Shown: in pieces, positions 1 through 7,492 of the stretch | Layout: each line of letters opens with the position of its first letter | Numbering within the stretch: position 1 is the first letter of the stretch | Origin: JBJELF01 sp051879015 | GTDB taxonomy: Bacteria > Bacillota > Clostridia > Lachnospirales > Lachnospiraceae | Assembly (NCBI GenBank): GCA_051879015.1 | Contig: JBJELF010000077.1 | Span: 1 to 14,970 of the forward strand | DNA length: 14,970 nt | Direction of reading: 5' to 3' | The notes under the pieces: generated by a model | Databases searched by the model: none | What the model saw: the letters and a program-made list of their open reading frames with translations, nothing else | Told to the model about the DNA's origin: nothing | Made by a program: the position numbers and the translations under genes

Positions 1-1071
1 AATAACAAGACATCTGCGTCCATCAATCACACGTGTCTCAATCAAATCTGCACACTCCGGCTTTACTTGAATCATAATATTAGGGGTTTTAATTTCCATT
101 TTATTCTTAATTAAATTTGTTGCCAACAGCTTTCCCTGTTCTCCCGCAATCTCCTCAAACTGCTCTTCAAACTGCTCCAACTGAGTTTCACGCACACCGC
201 AGTCTTCCAGCAGCCGCTTCATTTCCATTTTACCCAGTTCCAACGGTTCCTCTGCATCTTTACTTTCCTCCACCTTTTCACTTAATTTTTCATGAATATT
301 TTTTACTACCTCATACTCACAGGCCGTACCCAGGCTCTCTTCAATCAGAGCCTGAAAAGTTTCCTTCTGTCCCCCAGCAGACATCGGCGGCTCACAACCC
401 AAGAATTGCATGATAAAACTATTTTGGATTTCTTCTGGCTTTCTGCTATAATAAAGCATAGCATGAATATCAGCAGCCCTGTCATGATAAGCAGGAAATA
501 AAAAACCAGCATCAGGCATTTCTACAACCCAATCTCTCTGACGATTCTGAAAACGATTATGCTCCGCATCGTAACCAAGAGCTTCCTTTGACAAATTCAC
601 AGGACAAATGCTGCACAGCAAATACTGATAAACAGTCTCGGAAGCATCTTCCATCTCTAGATCATCTTTCCCCTTTCCTGGCACATCATAGTTCGCATGA
701 ATCAACAAAATCAAATAATTTTCTCCATATTCGTAGTTCTCCATCACTTTGTCATAAAACTTATTTAACAATGCCTCATCTTTTAGCTCACTTCTTCTTA
801 AATCATACAAAAATTTTTGTCCACCCTCCGAAAATTCTGCTTCTAACGGAAACTCTAAATTGTGCAAATTCTTTCCAATTGTGCCGGAAAGGGTCTTTTT
901 GAAAATTTCATAATATTTAAAAATATCTTCTTCTGGCAATGAAAGAAATAAATTATTAAATTTGACTTTTTGGTTCTTTTCTCCATCTATATAACAGCCA
1001 CAGATTCGACTAATCGTACATCTTTCGTTGCTAAATTGTTTTTTTATCTCGGCTACTTCCTTACGTACCAT
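1..1071 (-). CDS. DUF4317 family protein, 3' end cut by window edge
   Basis: The frame is open from an ATG at 1071 down to base 1, giving 357 residues with no stop, so the C-terminus lies outside the window. A ribosome site GGAGG (1084-1080) lies 8 bases before the ATG. The protein begins MVRKEVAEIKKQF and has a Cys-containing patch near residues 18-26 (CTISRICGC), which I recognise as the conserved N-terminus of DUF4317, a family common in Lachnospiraceae and relatives and without an assigned function. I see no signal peptide or membrane segment, so it is probably cytosolic. Residues about 265-325 are rich in Glu, Lys and Leu and probably helical. The gene has its own promoter and is divergent from the NodB-like gene, so nothing here ties it to the glycan locus. 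The family assignment rests on recognising the N-terminal pattern and was not searched. Confidence 0.82.
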   Translation of the reverse strand, partial: MVRKEVAEIKKQFSNERCTISRICGCYIDGEKNQKVKFNNLFLSLPEEDIFKYYEIFKKTLSGTIGKNLHNLEFPLEAEFSEGGQKFLYDLRRSELKDEALLNKFYDKVMENYEYGENYLILLIHANYDVPGKGKDDLEMEDASETVYQYLLCSICPVNLSKEALGYDAEHNRFQNRQRDWVVEMPDAGFLFPAYHDRAADIHAMLYYSRKPEEIQNSFIMQFLGCEPPMSAGGQKETFQALIEESLGTACEYEVVKNIHEKLSEKVEESKDAEEPLELGKMEMKRLLEDCGVRETQLEQFEEQFEEIAGEQGKLLATNLIKNKMEIKTPNIMIQVKPECADLIETRVIDGRRCLVI

Positions 1072-1122
1072 AATAGATTCCTCCATCAATTTTGTATTTT
1101 GCTAAACAGCAGCTATTATGGC

Positions 1123-1133
1123 ATTATAACATT
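1123..1133 (-). promoter_or_regulatory. Extended -10 promoter candidate for the DUF4317 gene
   Basis: On the minus strand TATAAT (1128-1123) is preceded by TGT (1131-1129), which makes an extended -10 element (TGnTATAAT). The -35 position holds only a weak match (TTACCT). The element lies about 50 bases upstream of the ATG at 1071, leaving a leader of roughly 45 bases. This is a sequence-based prediction. Confidence 0.5.
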
Positions 1134-1213
1134 TTTTGCTCGGTCAGGTAAAGAGGTTTGTGAATAGTCATTTTCTTATTTTGGGAGACTCAATCATTAT
1201 AAAAATTTTACTA

Positions 1214-1245
1214 TTGACTTTATCGTATTCTTTCATTATTATAAT
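1214..1245 (+). promoter_or_regulatory. Sigma-A-type promoter for the NodB-like gene
   Basis: TTGACT (1214-1219) is followed after 17 bases by TATTAT (1237-1242). An overlapping perfect TATAAT (1240-1245) would have a 20-base spacer. Transcription would start near 1250 and leave an untranslated leader of about 115 bases before the ATG at 1365. The leader contains a 10-base palindrome but nothing I recognise as a riboswitch. Confidence 0.55.
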
Positions 1246-1265
1246 AGTGCTGTTTAAGCGATTAT

Positions 1266-1275
1266 GTCATATGAC
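1266..1275. repeat. Perfect 10-base palindrome GTCATATGAC in the leader
   Basis: GTCATATGAC is its own reverse complement and is flanked by TAT and CATA, which extend the symmetry imperfectly. It lies just downstream of the predicted transcription start of the NodB-like gene, where a repressor could bind. A 10-base palindrome in AT-rich DNA can also arise by chance. Confidence 0.25.
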
Positions 1276-1364
1276 CATACATAATCTAATTTATTTCACC
1301 GATGCTAATAACCAACAAACATAATCACTACAATGTGTAATTATTTAGAAAGGAGACACAAACT

Positions 1365-3005
1365 ATGAGTGATACCATGAACCAAACTGTTAACCGTCAT
1401 CCAAAGAGACGCAAATCGATTGTTATCATCTGTGTCATTGTTGCCATTATTCTATGTGCACTCGGTGCTGTAGCTGCCAAGAAATTCAGCCAGCGAAATG
1501 ACAACCCATCTGATTCATCTGACTCACAAGCAATAGAATCTACTACAGATGATACTTCCAGTTCTCAGGAAGATACCGAGGAAACCTCCTCAGAAAGTAC
1601 TACACCAACAGAAACCGAAGAAACTGCCACAAACTCAGAGACAGAACCTACGATTTCCACCGAAGAGTATGAGGAAGGCATTCATGCAATTCAGCCTGGT
1701 GTAGAATTTGCTCACTTTACCAGCAAGGCTACTATTACCCCGAGTGGAGATGCTCTCTTAGACAAGGCAAGAAGCTTGGCTGCTTCTTACGACTATGACA
1801 CTGCCATTGAACTTCTCTCTCAAACAGAAGGATATGAAGACAACCAAAGCTATCAGGATGCAGTAGCTGAGTTTGAAGAAGCAAAATCCCAGACCACTCG
1901 CTTCGCAACAAACAACAATATTACCCATATTTTCTTCCACACCTTAGTTGCCGACCCCACCATCGCCTTCGACGAAACAATCACTGGCACTAAGGCAGCC
2001 CAGTATAACGAAGTAATGACAACCATTAATGAATTTGTCTCTATGATGGAAGAACTCTATGCAAAGGGTTATGTGTTAGTAAGCCTTCACCAGATTGCCG
2101 AAATCCAGATTCAGGAAGATGGCTCTGAGAAAATGGTTTACAATGATATCTATCTTCCAGAAGGCAAGACACCTTTCGTTCTCTCCGTCGATGATGTGTG
2201 CTATTACGAGTACATGACCGGTCATGGCTACGCTTCCAGACTGATTGTCAAGGAAGATGGCTCCGTTGTCAATGAGATGGAATTGAGCGATGGAAGCACG
2301 GTAGAAGGAGCTTTTGATGTACTTCCTATTCTTGAAGAATTCTGCAAGCTGCATCCAGACTTCTCCTATCAAGGTGCACGAGGCATTTTGGCTCTGACTG
2401 GATATAATGGAGTCTTCGGATACCGCACCAGCGATTATTGGTATGCAGAAAACTGTGATTACTATGAAGCTACAGAAAAACATGAGGAATATAAAAAGAC
2501 ACAAGTAACTTATCCTAACCTCAATATCGAACAGGATAAGGAGACAGCCAAACAGGTAGCTCAGGCCATCCGTGACTTAGGCTGGGAGTTAGCAAGCCAT
2601 TCCTGGGGGCATCGCTACTATGGCAGTATCGACATCGCAGATTTTTACTGGGATGCTGATATGTGGGAGCGCGAAGTAGAAGCTATCATTGGCGACACTG
2701 ATATCATCATCTTTGCCTTTGGCAATGATATTGGCAGCTGGCGTGGATATGAGGATGATAATGAGCGCTATCAGTATTTGAAATCTCTTGGATTTGACTA
2801 TTACTGCAACGTAGACAGCAACGAATACTTCCTGCAAAAAGGAACTGCTTACCTGCGTCAAGGCCGCCGTAATCTCGACGGACAGCGTATGTGGGAAGCT
2901 ATTAAGGCAGACAATGGCGTTGAAGGATACAAGAACCGTCTGAGCGATCTGTTTGATGATGTGAGTGCCATCATTGATCCACTTCGTCCAGAGCTTGCAC
3001 AGTAA
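1365..3005 (+). CDS. Membrane-anchored extracellular NodB/polysaccharide-deacetylase-like protein
   Basis: A 546-residue protein whose ATG is preceded by AGAAAGGAG (1347-1355). Residues 11-17 are basic and 18-38 form one hydrophobic helix, so it is probably an N-terminally anchored exported protein; there is no clear lipobox. Residues about 44-105 are an acidic Ser/Thr/Glu stalk, and 127-176 look helical and TPR-like. From about 181 the sequence resembles a NodB (CE4) fold: an SVDD motif with Asp276-Asp277 and an HSWGH motif with His412 and His416, which in the family supply the metal-binding Asp and His pair. About 135 residues separate these motifs, far more than the usual 50 or so, and the normal RxPxG segment is replaced by FAFGND (450-455). 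It may act on wall or surface glycan outside the cell, but deacetylase activity is only an inference. It stands alone between its own promoter and terminator. Confidence 0.75.
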   Translation: MSDTMNQTVNRHPKRRKSIVIICVIVAIILCALGAVAAKKFSQRNDNPSDSSDSQAIESTTDDTSSSQEDTEETSSESTTPTETEETATNSETEPTISTEEYEEGIHAIQPGVEFAHFTSKATITPSGDALLDKARSLAASYDYDTAIELLSQTEGYEDNQSYQDAVAEFEEAKSQTTRFATNNNITHIFFHTLVADPTIAFDETITGTKAAQYNEVMTTINEFVSMMEELYAKGYVLVSLHQIAEIQIQEDGSEKMVYNDIYLPEGKTPFVLSVDDVCYYEYMTGHGYASRLIVKEDGSVVNEMELSDGSTVEGAFDVLPILEEFCKLHPDFSYQGARGILALTGYNGVFGYRTSDYWYAENCDYYEATEKHEEYKKTQVTYPNLNIEQDKETAKQVAQAIRDLGWELASHSWGHRYYGSIDIADFYWDADMWEREVEAIIGDTDIIIFAFGNDIGSWRGYEDDNERYQYLKSLGFDYYCNVDSNEYFLQKGTAYLRQGRRNLDGQRMWEAIKADNGVEGYKNRLSDLFDDVSAIIDPLRPELAQ

Positions 3006-3096
3006 ACAGATATGCCTGCTTTTTAAGTATTACTAAGCATCAAAGTCGGTTGCTCTGCACTGGCAGAACTTTAAAATGAAAGTCTAATATACACGA

Positions 3097-3147
3097 GTAG
3101 AAGGAAATTTCTCAATCAGAGAGATTTCCTCCTACTTATTTCTTTTT
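3097..3147 (+). terminator. Rho-independent terminator after the NodB-like gene
   Basis: A 17-base stem (arms 3097-3113 and 3119-3135) encloses a 5-base loop, with one A-C mismatch and one G-T pair. The T-rich tract TTATTTCTTTTT (3136-3147) follows on the plus strand. It lies 91 bases after the stop codon of the plus-strand gene. Minus-strand transcripts arriving from 3187 would meet the same hairpin but without a good U-tract, so it is at best a weak terminator for the glycan operon. No better one is seen at the end of that operon. Confidence 0.8.
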
Positions 3148-3186
3148 AAGATATGCTCATTTTCGCACAAGCCTCAATACGACCAC

Positions 3187-5646
3187 TTATCTTTCCTCCA
3201 ATCGTTCATCGTATACACCATAGACACAATAAGATTTTATTTTTTTTGGAGCAAATAAAGTTTTTTTAAGCCATTCTCTGGAACGTCTCTTCTCCCGCTC
3301 CAAAATTTCATTAACTTTTTGATAATTGATTTTCTGTAAAAGAAATTCCTTTGCTGGAATCTCCCTCGCATCCAGCACCAATCGGTCGGACAGTTCCAAC
3401 AAATTCATCAAAGAAGTAAATCGGCTTAATCCTCGATGTACATTTCCAATTGCGATAAACTTCTTTTCAAATATAATGGCAAAACTCATGCCATGGCAAG
3501 AATCTGTAATCACAAATTCAGAATTTTTAATGTAATACAGCCAGTCCTCCACCTGTACATTCTGTGGAATTTCTCCTACATCTGCCTGAATCTGATTCAT
3601 CTGATTCGTCAATGTCTCCTTGTTTTTTCCATATTTCCAAGGCAAGCCATCCAACACATTGATCAACTTCAATCCAAGCTTTTCTGAAACCCATTTGACC
3701 GCTTCACACTTTTCGGGAGTTGGATCTAAAATATAAGTCAACAAATAGGGAGAGACCGCATTTTCCTCCTTTTTGACCGGAGCTTTCTCCACCAATTCCA
3801 AAAAAATTTCCTTGTCAGCAACAAATACTGGATCCAATACCTGCACCGCTTCCACATCATATATTTCCCTGCAGATATCTACTCCATTTGATTCTCTTAC
3901 ACTAATTGCATCAAATTGCTTTAAATAATGAGAAATCGTTGTACGTTCATTGATATTTGCAAAATCTCTGTCATGACCAAACGATGCAGCATACGATATT
4001 TTCTTCTTGTCATTATCTACGAAGTCAAAATAATATGCCCATCCAAAATTGCGGCTAATACCTCGATTCCAAACTTGATCACAACCCATCAAAAACGTAT
4101 CGACATGAGGATTCAGAGCTTTCAACTCTCCCAATTTATATCTTCTGCTAATTTCATAATGTTCCATTGCGAAACGTCTGGAATGAGTCATTCCCTGCTC
4201 GGGGTCTTTGTCAGATACTAGTGGTTTATCAATCATTAACACGGACAGACCATAGGAGCGTACCAGTTCATGCAGTGCATAATAAGTAGCTACACTTCCA
4301 TAATTGCAGCCCGACCACACTCCCATAATTGCCACATCAAATTTTCGATTTACTGCATAGTGATACGCTTTTTCCATGCTTGCCCCAAGATTAATATATT
4401 TAAAGTATAAATCATGTGCCGAATGCGCCCTAAACGAATGATCAAATGGCTGTCCATGCGTTAATATATATTCAATATCCACTTCACTGCATAGCTTCAA
4501 TTGGGGTTGGATTTGCGCCATCAACTCTCTTCCTTTTTTGTTATTAACAACCACAATAGATGTTCCCTTGCCATCGTCATAGTCAGCATTCAACGCCTTC
4601 ACACCCCAAAAATCCGCCAAAGTTAAATCTCCCTGTCTTGGCAATTTAGCAAACATACAGTGTCCACATGACCTTCTCACTGAAATACAGGGTAAAAATG
4701 CCTTATAATAGGGATCGATGCCTCTGGTCTTTCGATAGACTCCTCCGTCTTTATATTTAACATTCATCTCAGTCGACCATCCAAAGTACTCCTTGCTCCG
4801 AAAGCTAATGCTCTCTATTTCATGTCCTCCATGAACTTCATTAATATATTTTTCAAATAACTTAGGAGATGGCGCTCCATGACACATTAAATCCAACGTA
4901 TATAACCATTTTGTATCGATTTTTTTTGCACTCAAATAGGCATTTAAACCCGCAATCTGGCATCCACATCCACAAAACAGAACCATTTTGCCCTTTTTTA
5001 ATCGATTTCCAATTTCCTGGAAAACAATGTTGGTATCACTCTGTACATATTTTGACTCTCTCAGCTTTTGCATATCATCTTCGGAAGACACCAACATATG
5101 CTTCAAATGAAATTGATCATCATAAGCAGCTCCGCAAATATAACCTCCCTGACTCAACACATAAGCTGAAACAAGAGAAAAAATAGCTCCCGATGAACTT
5201 TTCATTCGTATCTCGTCATCGCCATAGGCAGCATAACATTTCGGTCTGGGCTCATTTTCATATATCGGATGAACTGCTGGACACTTATTGACACACAATC
5301 CGCAATGAATACATTTCTTCTGGTCAATAACTGGAGTCAAAAATCCTTCCTTATCATATTTCATCTGAATTGCATGGACGGGACAGAGATTAAAACACGC
5401 CCCACATCCGCTGCAATATTCTGGTCTTACATCCCCTATATCTTGAGGTAATTCGGAAGATGTTACTTTTCTTTCATTTTCCAATTTCTCCCCATTTTGT
5501 TTGCTTTTTTCTTGCTTTGCAGACTCTACATTCTTTTCCGATTCTTTTGCAAAAAAAGCTCGTTTTGCAGCCGCTAAGCTTCTCACTAATCTATTTTGAC
5601 TCATTTTCCTCTCCATTCCACCGCCCTTATCGGCACAAATCATCAT
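3187..5646 (-). CDS. Fusion of 2[4Fe-4S] ferredoxin, FrhB-type flavoprotein and polysaccharide pyruvyltransferase
   Basis: An 819-residue three-part protein. Residues 1-70 are charged and unassigned. Two ferredoxin motifs follow: Cys78, 81, 84, 88 and Cys112, 115, 118, 122. Residues about 135-400 match the FrhB (coenzyme F420 hydrogenase beta subunit) N and C domains, with LMCHGAPSP (253-261) and CGHCMFAK...DFWG (327-348). Residues about 435-760 match the polysaccharide pyruvyltransferase family (WcaK/CsaB type, PF04230): NYGSVATYYAL (448-458), GCDQVWN (521-527), ISVRE (581-585) and TDSCHG (714-719). The family's characterised members move pyruvate from phosphoenolpyruvate onto a sugar hydroxyl pair. 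The role of the FrhB part in glycan loci is not established to my knowledge; FrhB relatives such as BciB are Fe-S/flavin reductases. The start at 5646 has AGGA 7 bases upstream; Met11 and Met15 are possible alternatives. It is the last gene of the locus. Confidence 0.85.
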   Translation of the reverse strand: MMICADKGGGMERKMSQNRLVRSLAAAKRAFFAKESEKNVESAKQEKSKQNGEKLENERKVTSSELPQDIGDVRPEYCSGCGACFNLCPVHAIQMKYDKEGFLTPVIDQKKCIHCGLCVNKCPAVHPIYENEPRPKCYAAYGDDEIRMKSSSGAIFSLVSAYVLSQGGYICGAAYDDQFHLKHMLVSSEDDMQKLRESKYVQSDTNIVFQEIGNRLKKGKMVLFCGCGCQIAGLNAYLSAKKIDTKWLYTLDLMCHGAPSPKLFEKYINEVHGGHEIESISFRSKEYFGWSTEMNVKYKDGGVYRKTRGIDPYYKAFLPCISVRRSCGHCMFAKLPRQGDLTLADFWGVKALNADYDDGKGTSIVVVNNKKGRELMAQIQPQLKLCSEVDIEYILTHGQPFDHSFRAHSAHDLYFKYINLGASMEKAYHYAVNRKFDVAIMGVWSGCNYGSVATYYALHELVRSYGLSVLMIDKPLVSDKDPEQGMTHSRRFAMEHYEISRRYKLGELKALNPHVDTFLMGCDQVWNRGISRNFGWAYYFDFVDNDKKKISYAASFGHDRDFANINERTTISHYLKQFDAISVRESNGVDICREIYDVEAVQVLDPVFVADKEIFLELVEKAPVKKEENAVSPYLLTYILDPTPEKCEAVKWVSEKLGLKLINVLDGLPWKYGKNKETLTNQMNQIQADVGEIPQNVQVEDWLYYIKNSEFVITDSCHGMSFAIIFEKKFIAIGNVHRGLSRFTSLMNLLELSDRLVLDAREIPAKEFLLQKINYQKVNEILEREKRRSREWLKKTLFAPKKIKSYCVYGVYDERLEER

Positions 5647-5647
5647 A

Positions 5648-5672
5648 AAACATTCCTATTTAAAGAATGTTT
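5648..5672 (-). promoter_or_regulatory. Hairpin overlapping the ribosome site of the FrhB-pyruvyltransferase gene
   Basis: Two perfect 8-base arms (5648-5655 and 5665-5672) enclose a 9-base loop in the 40-base gap between two minus-strand genes. In the transcript the AGGA ribosome site falls at the junction of loop and 3' arm, directly before the ATG at 5646. The structure could limit initiation of the last gene or make it depend on ribosomes arriving from upstream. There is no U-tract on the minus strand, so it is not a normal terminator. Confidence 0.45.
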
Positions 5673-5686
5673 CTTTTTAAGATCCC

Positions 5687-7489
5687 CTATTCCAATTTGC
5701 AATACCTTTTCCAAAAATCATAAGAAATCAAATAATCACGATTTTTTTGATATTCCTGCTCAATATAATTATGATTCTTTTCCCATTTCCTCATAAGTTT
5801 ATAATAGCGCCAATTCAATTTCATAAAACGCCTACGATTTATGGTTCTCATATGAGCTGTTTTTGTATTCGGATTGACCGCTAACAAATTTTTTCTCATA
5901 TAGTACTTTTTAGGACTATAAAACCAATCATATGCAATCACCGACGGTGCTTTCTTTAAACAAATATTCGGTACAAAATGTCCATTATAGGTAAGCTTAA
6001 ATAAAAATTTTTCAATCCAATTGCGCTCTGTCTTCTCATATACCTCATCTACATTTACTTTTATGCCAGGATACTCCGACAATGGAATTAATTGTTCGTT
6101 TTTTGCTGCCTTTTCTTTCATGATACGCTCACCATTTGGTTCCATCAAAAATGGATATCCCTTTAGATAATCTTCTATCGAATCCAGCAAAAGCTCTGCA
6201 CTGTCATAGTTAAAACGCAGCAATTCTCTTCGAAAGAGTTTCTTAATTCTGGCAATAAAATTAATTTCTTTTGCCACACCGCTAAATGCCTGTATCATCA
6301 AACTATTGCGGTGTACTTGATACAATTCCATGGCAGCATTAAATTTTTGCACAAAACCCATATGCCATACACAGATTCCATTCATCGTGATAAATTTTGC
6401 CTGATTACGAATACTATACTCCACATCATCACCACGAATGAATAACGGCAACGGCAAGTTATCCAAACGTACAATAGTTGTTGGAATACAACAGAACCAC
6501 CAACCTGCATACTGATTCTTCTCATGAGGAATTTCCCTCTCATTTTCCAACATATCTTTCCAATTTTGCAAATATTTTTTATTCTTCACTGGACCATAGC
6601 TGCCATCAGCGCTAATTCGTCCTACATCCTCATGTTGTACATTACGCTCCTCATAGTATAACATTGCACCACTAATAAAATAATTTTGATATTCTGGTTT
6701 TAAGAGGCGCAGCAGATAGTAAAGACGCTTGATACTTTCAGGCAAAACAATAATGTCATCATCCAACAGCAACACATTGGTCGGTTTTACCGAATCTTTC
6801 AATGCCTCTATCATGCCTCTTGCATATCCGCCAGAACCACCTACATTGTCATTCGGATGCACCACAATATTTTCTCTAGACAGTTCCCCGCTTGGCAAGG
6901 TTCTTCCATTATCAATAACATGAATACGCAGATGCTTTGCCAATTCTTCTTGACTATCTAATATATCTTTTTTCAGCAACGCAAGATTACTTGTAATAAA
7001 ATTTTCCTTTCTAAACGTAACGGTAGCAATACTCAATTCAATGGGCCGCAATTGTTTTTCCTCTACCTCAACAAAATAATATCCTCCATAGAGATAACAA
7101 TCTTCCGCCGTCACAAGCTCAAACCCTACAATCGTGGCATTCGTATCTTGAAAACAAAATTCAAACTCCATCGGCTGTTCTGCCTGACAAATCTGACCCT
7201 GAAGCGGTCCGCAACCGCCGCTTTCTTTATAGCAACCAATTAAGTTAATTTGAAATTTTCCTGATATGGTCAAACGCAGTTTGACCTTCTCAATACCCGT
7301 GTATTTTTTCCATTTTGCCAGAGAAAACGAATTTAAATAGGTCACAAAATCATATGTTTTTCCTGCCCCAGCAAGATATCGATTCTGAGATTGATCTAAA
7401 ACCAGCATATTCTTTTGACAATATAGCCCCCAATGTGCTCTCATATCATCCGTCTCAACGAAAATCAGATTTTGCAGTCTATACTCCAT
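5687..7489 (-). CDS. GlfT2-like GT2 galactofuranosyltransferase
   Basis: A 600-residue glycosyltransferase with the layout of mycobacterial GlfT2. Residues about 1-150 are a probable N-terminal beta domain. The GT-A catalytic core spans about 150-400, with DNVGGSGGYARG (214-225), the metal-binding triad Asp243-Asp245 in LLLDDDIIVLP, an acidic pair in RGDDVEYS (352-359), and VWHMGF (374-379). A C-terminal domain of about 200 residues is rich in Lys, Arg and Tyr. GlfT2 transfers galactofuranose from UDP-Galf, and a UDP-galactopyranose mutase gene nearby supports the same donor here. The acceptor and linkage cannot be read from sequence. I see no membrane segment; the basic C-terminus may help membrane association (inference). 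The start at 7489 is 3 bases after the stop of the upstream gene, with AAAGGAA as ribosome site, so the two genes are probably translationally coupled. Confidence 0.85.
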   Translation of the reverse strand: MEYRLQNLIFVETDDMRAHWGLYCQKNMLVLDQSQNRYLAGAGKTYDFVTYLNSFSLAKWKKYTGIEKVKLRLTISGKFQINLIGCYKESGGCGPLQGQICQAEQPMEFEFCFQDTNATIVGFELVTAEDCYLYGGYYFVEVEEKQLRPIELSIATVTFRKENFITSNLALLKKDILDSQEELAKHLRIHVIDNGRTLPSGELSRENIVVHPNDNVGGSGGYARGMIEALKDSVKPTNVLLLDDDIIVLPESIKRLYYLLRLLKPEYQNYFISGAMLYYEERNVQHEDVGRISADGSYGPVKNKKYLQNWKDMLENEREIPHEKNQYAGWWFCCIPTTIVRLDNLPLPLFIRGDDVEYSIRNQAKFITMNGICVWHMGFVQKFNAAMELYQVHRNSLMIQAFSGVAKEINFIARIKKLFRRELLRFNYDSAELLLDSIEDYLKGYPFLMEPNGERIMKEKAAKNEQLIPLSEYPGIKVNVDEVYEKTERNWIEKFLFKLTYNGHFVPNICLKKAPSVIAYDWFYSPKKYYMRKNLLAVNPNTKTAHMRTINRRRFMKLNWRYYKLMRKWEKNHNYIEQEYQKNRDYLISYDFWKRYCKLE

Positions 7490-7492
7490 TTT

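Noticed and set aside
117..902. Plus-strand open frames of up to 104 codons opposite the DUF4317 gene
   Set aside because: They have low-complexity, biased composition, no ribosome sites, and lie antisense to a continuous recognisable protein.
1246..1364. Riboswitch in the long leader of the NodB-like gene
   Set aside because: Apart from a 10-base palindrome I see no conserved core or terminator/antiterminator arrangement.
2076..2504. 142-codon minus-strand open frame inside the NodB-like gene
   Set aside because: It is antisense to a supported gene; its hydrophobic composition follows from the opposite strand's codons, and it lacks a start signal.
3053..3066. Small TCTGC/GCAGA hairpin after the NodB-like gene
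   Set aside because: The stem is only 5 bases and is not followed by a T-run on either strand; the larger hairpin at 3097-3135 explains termination.
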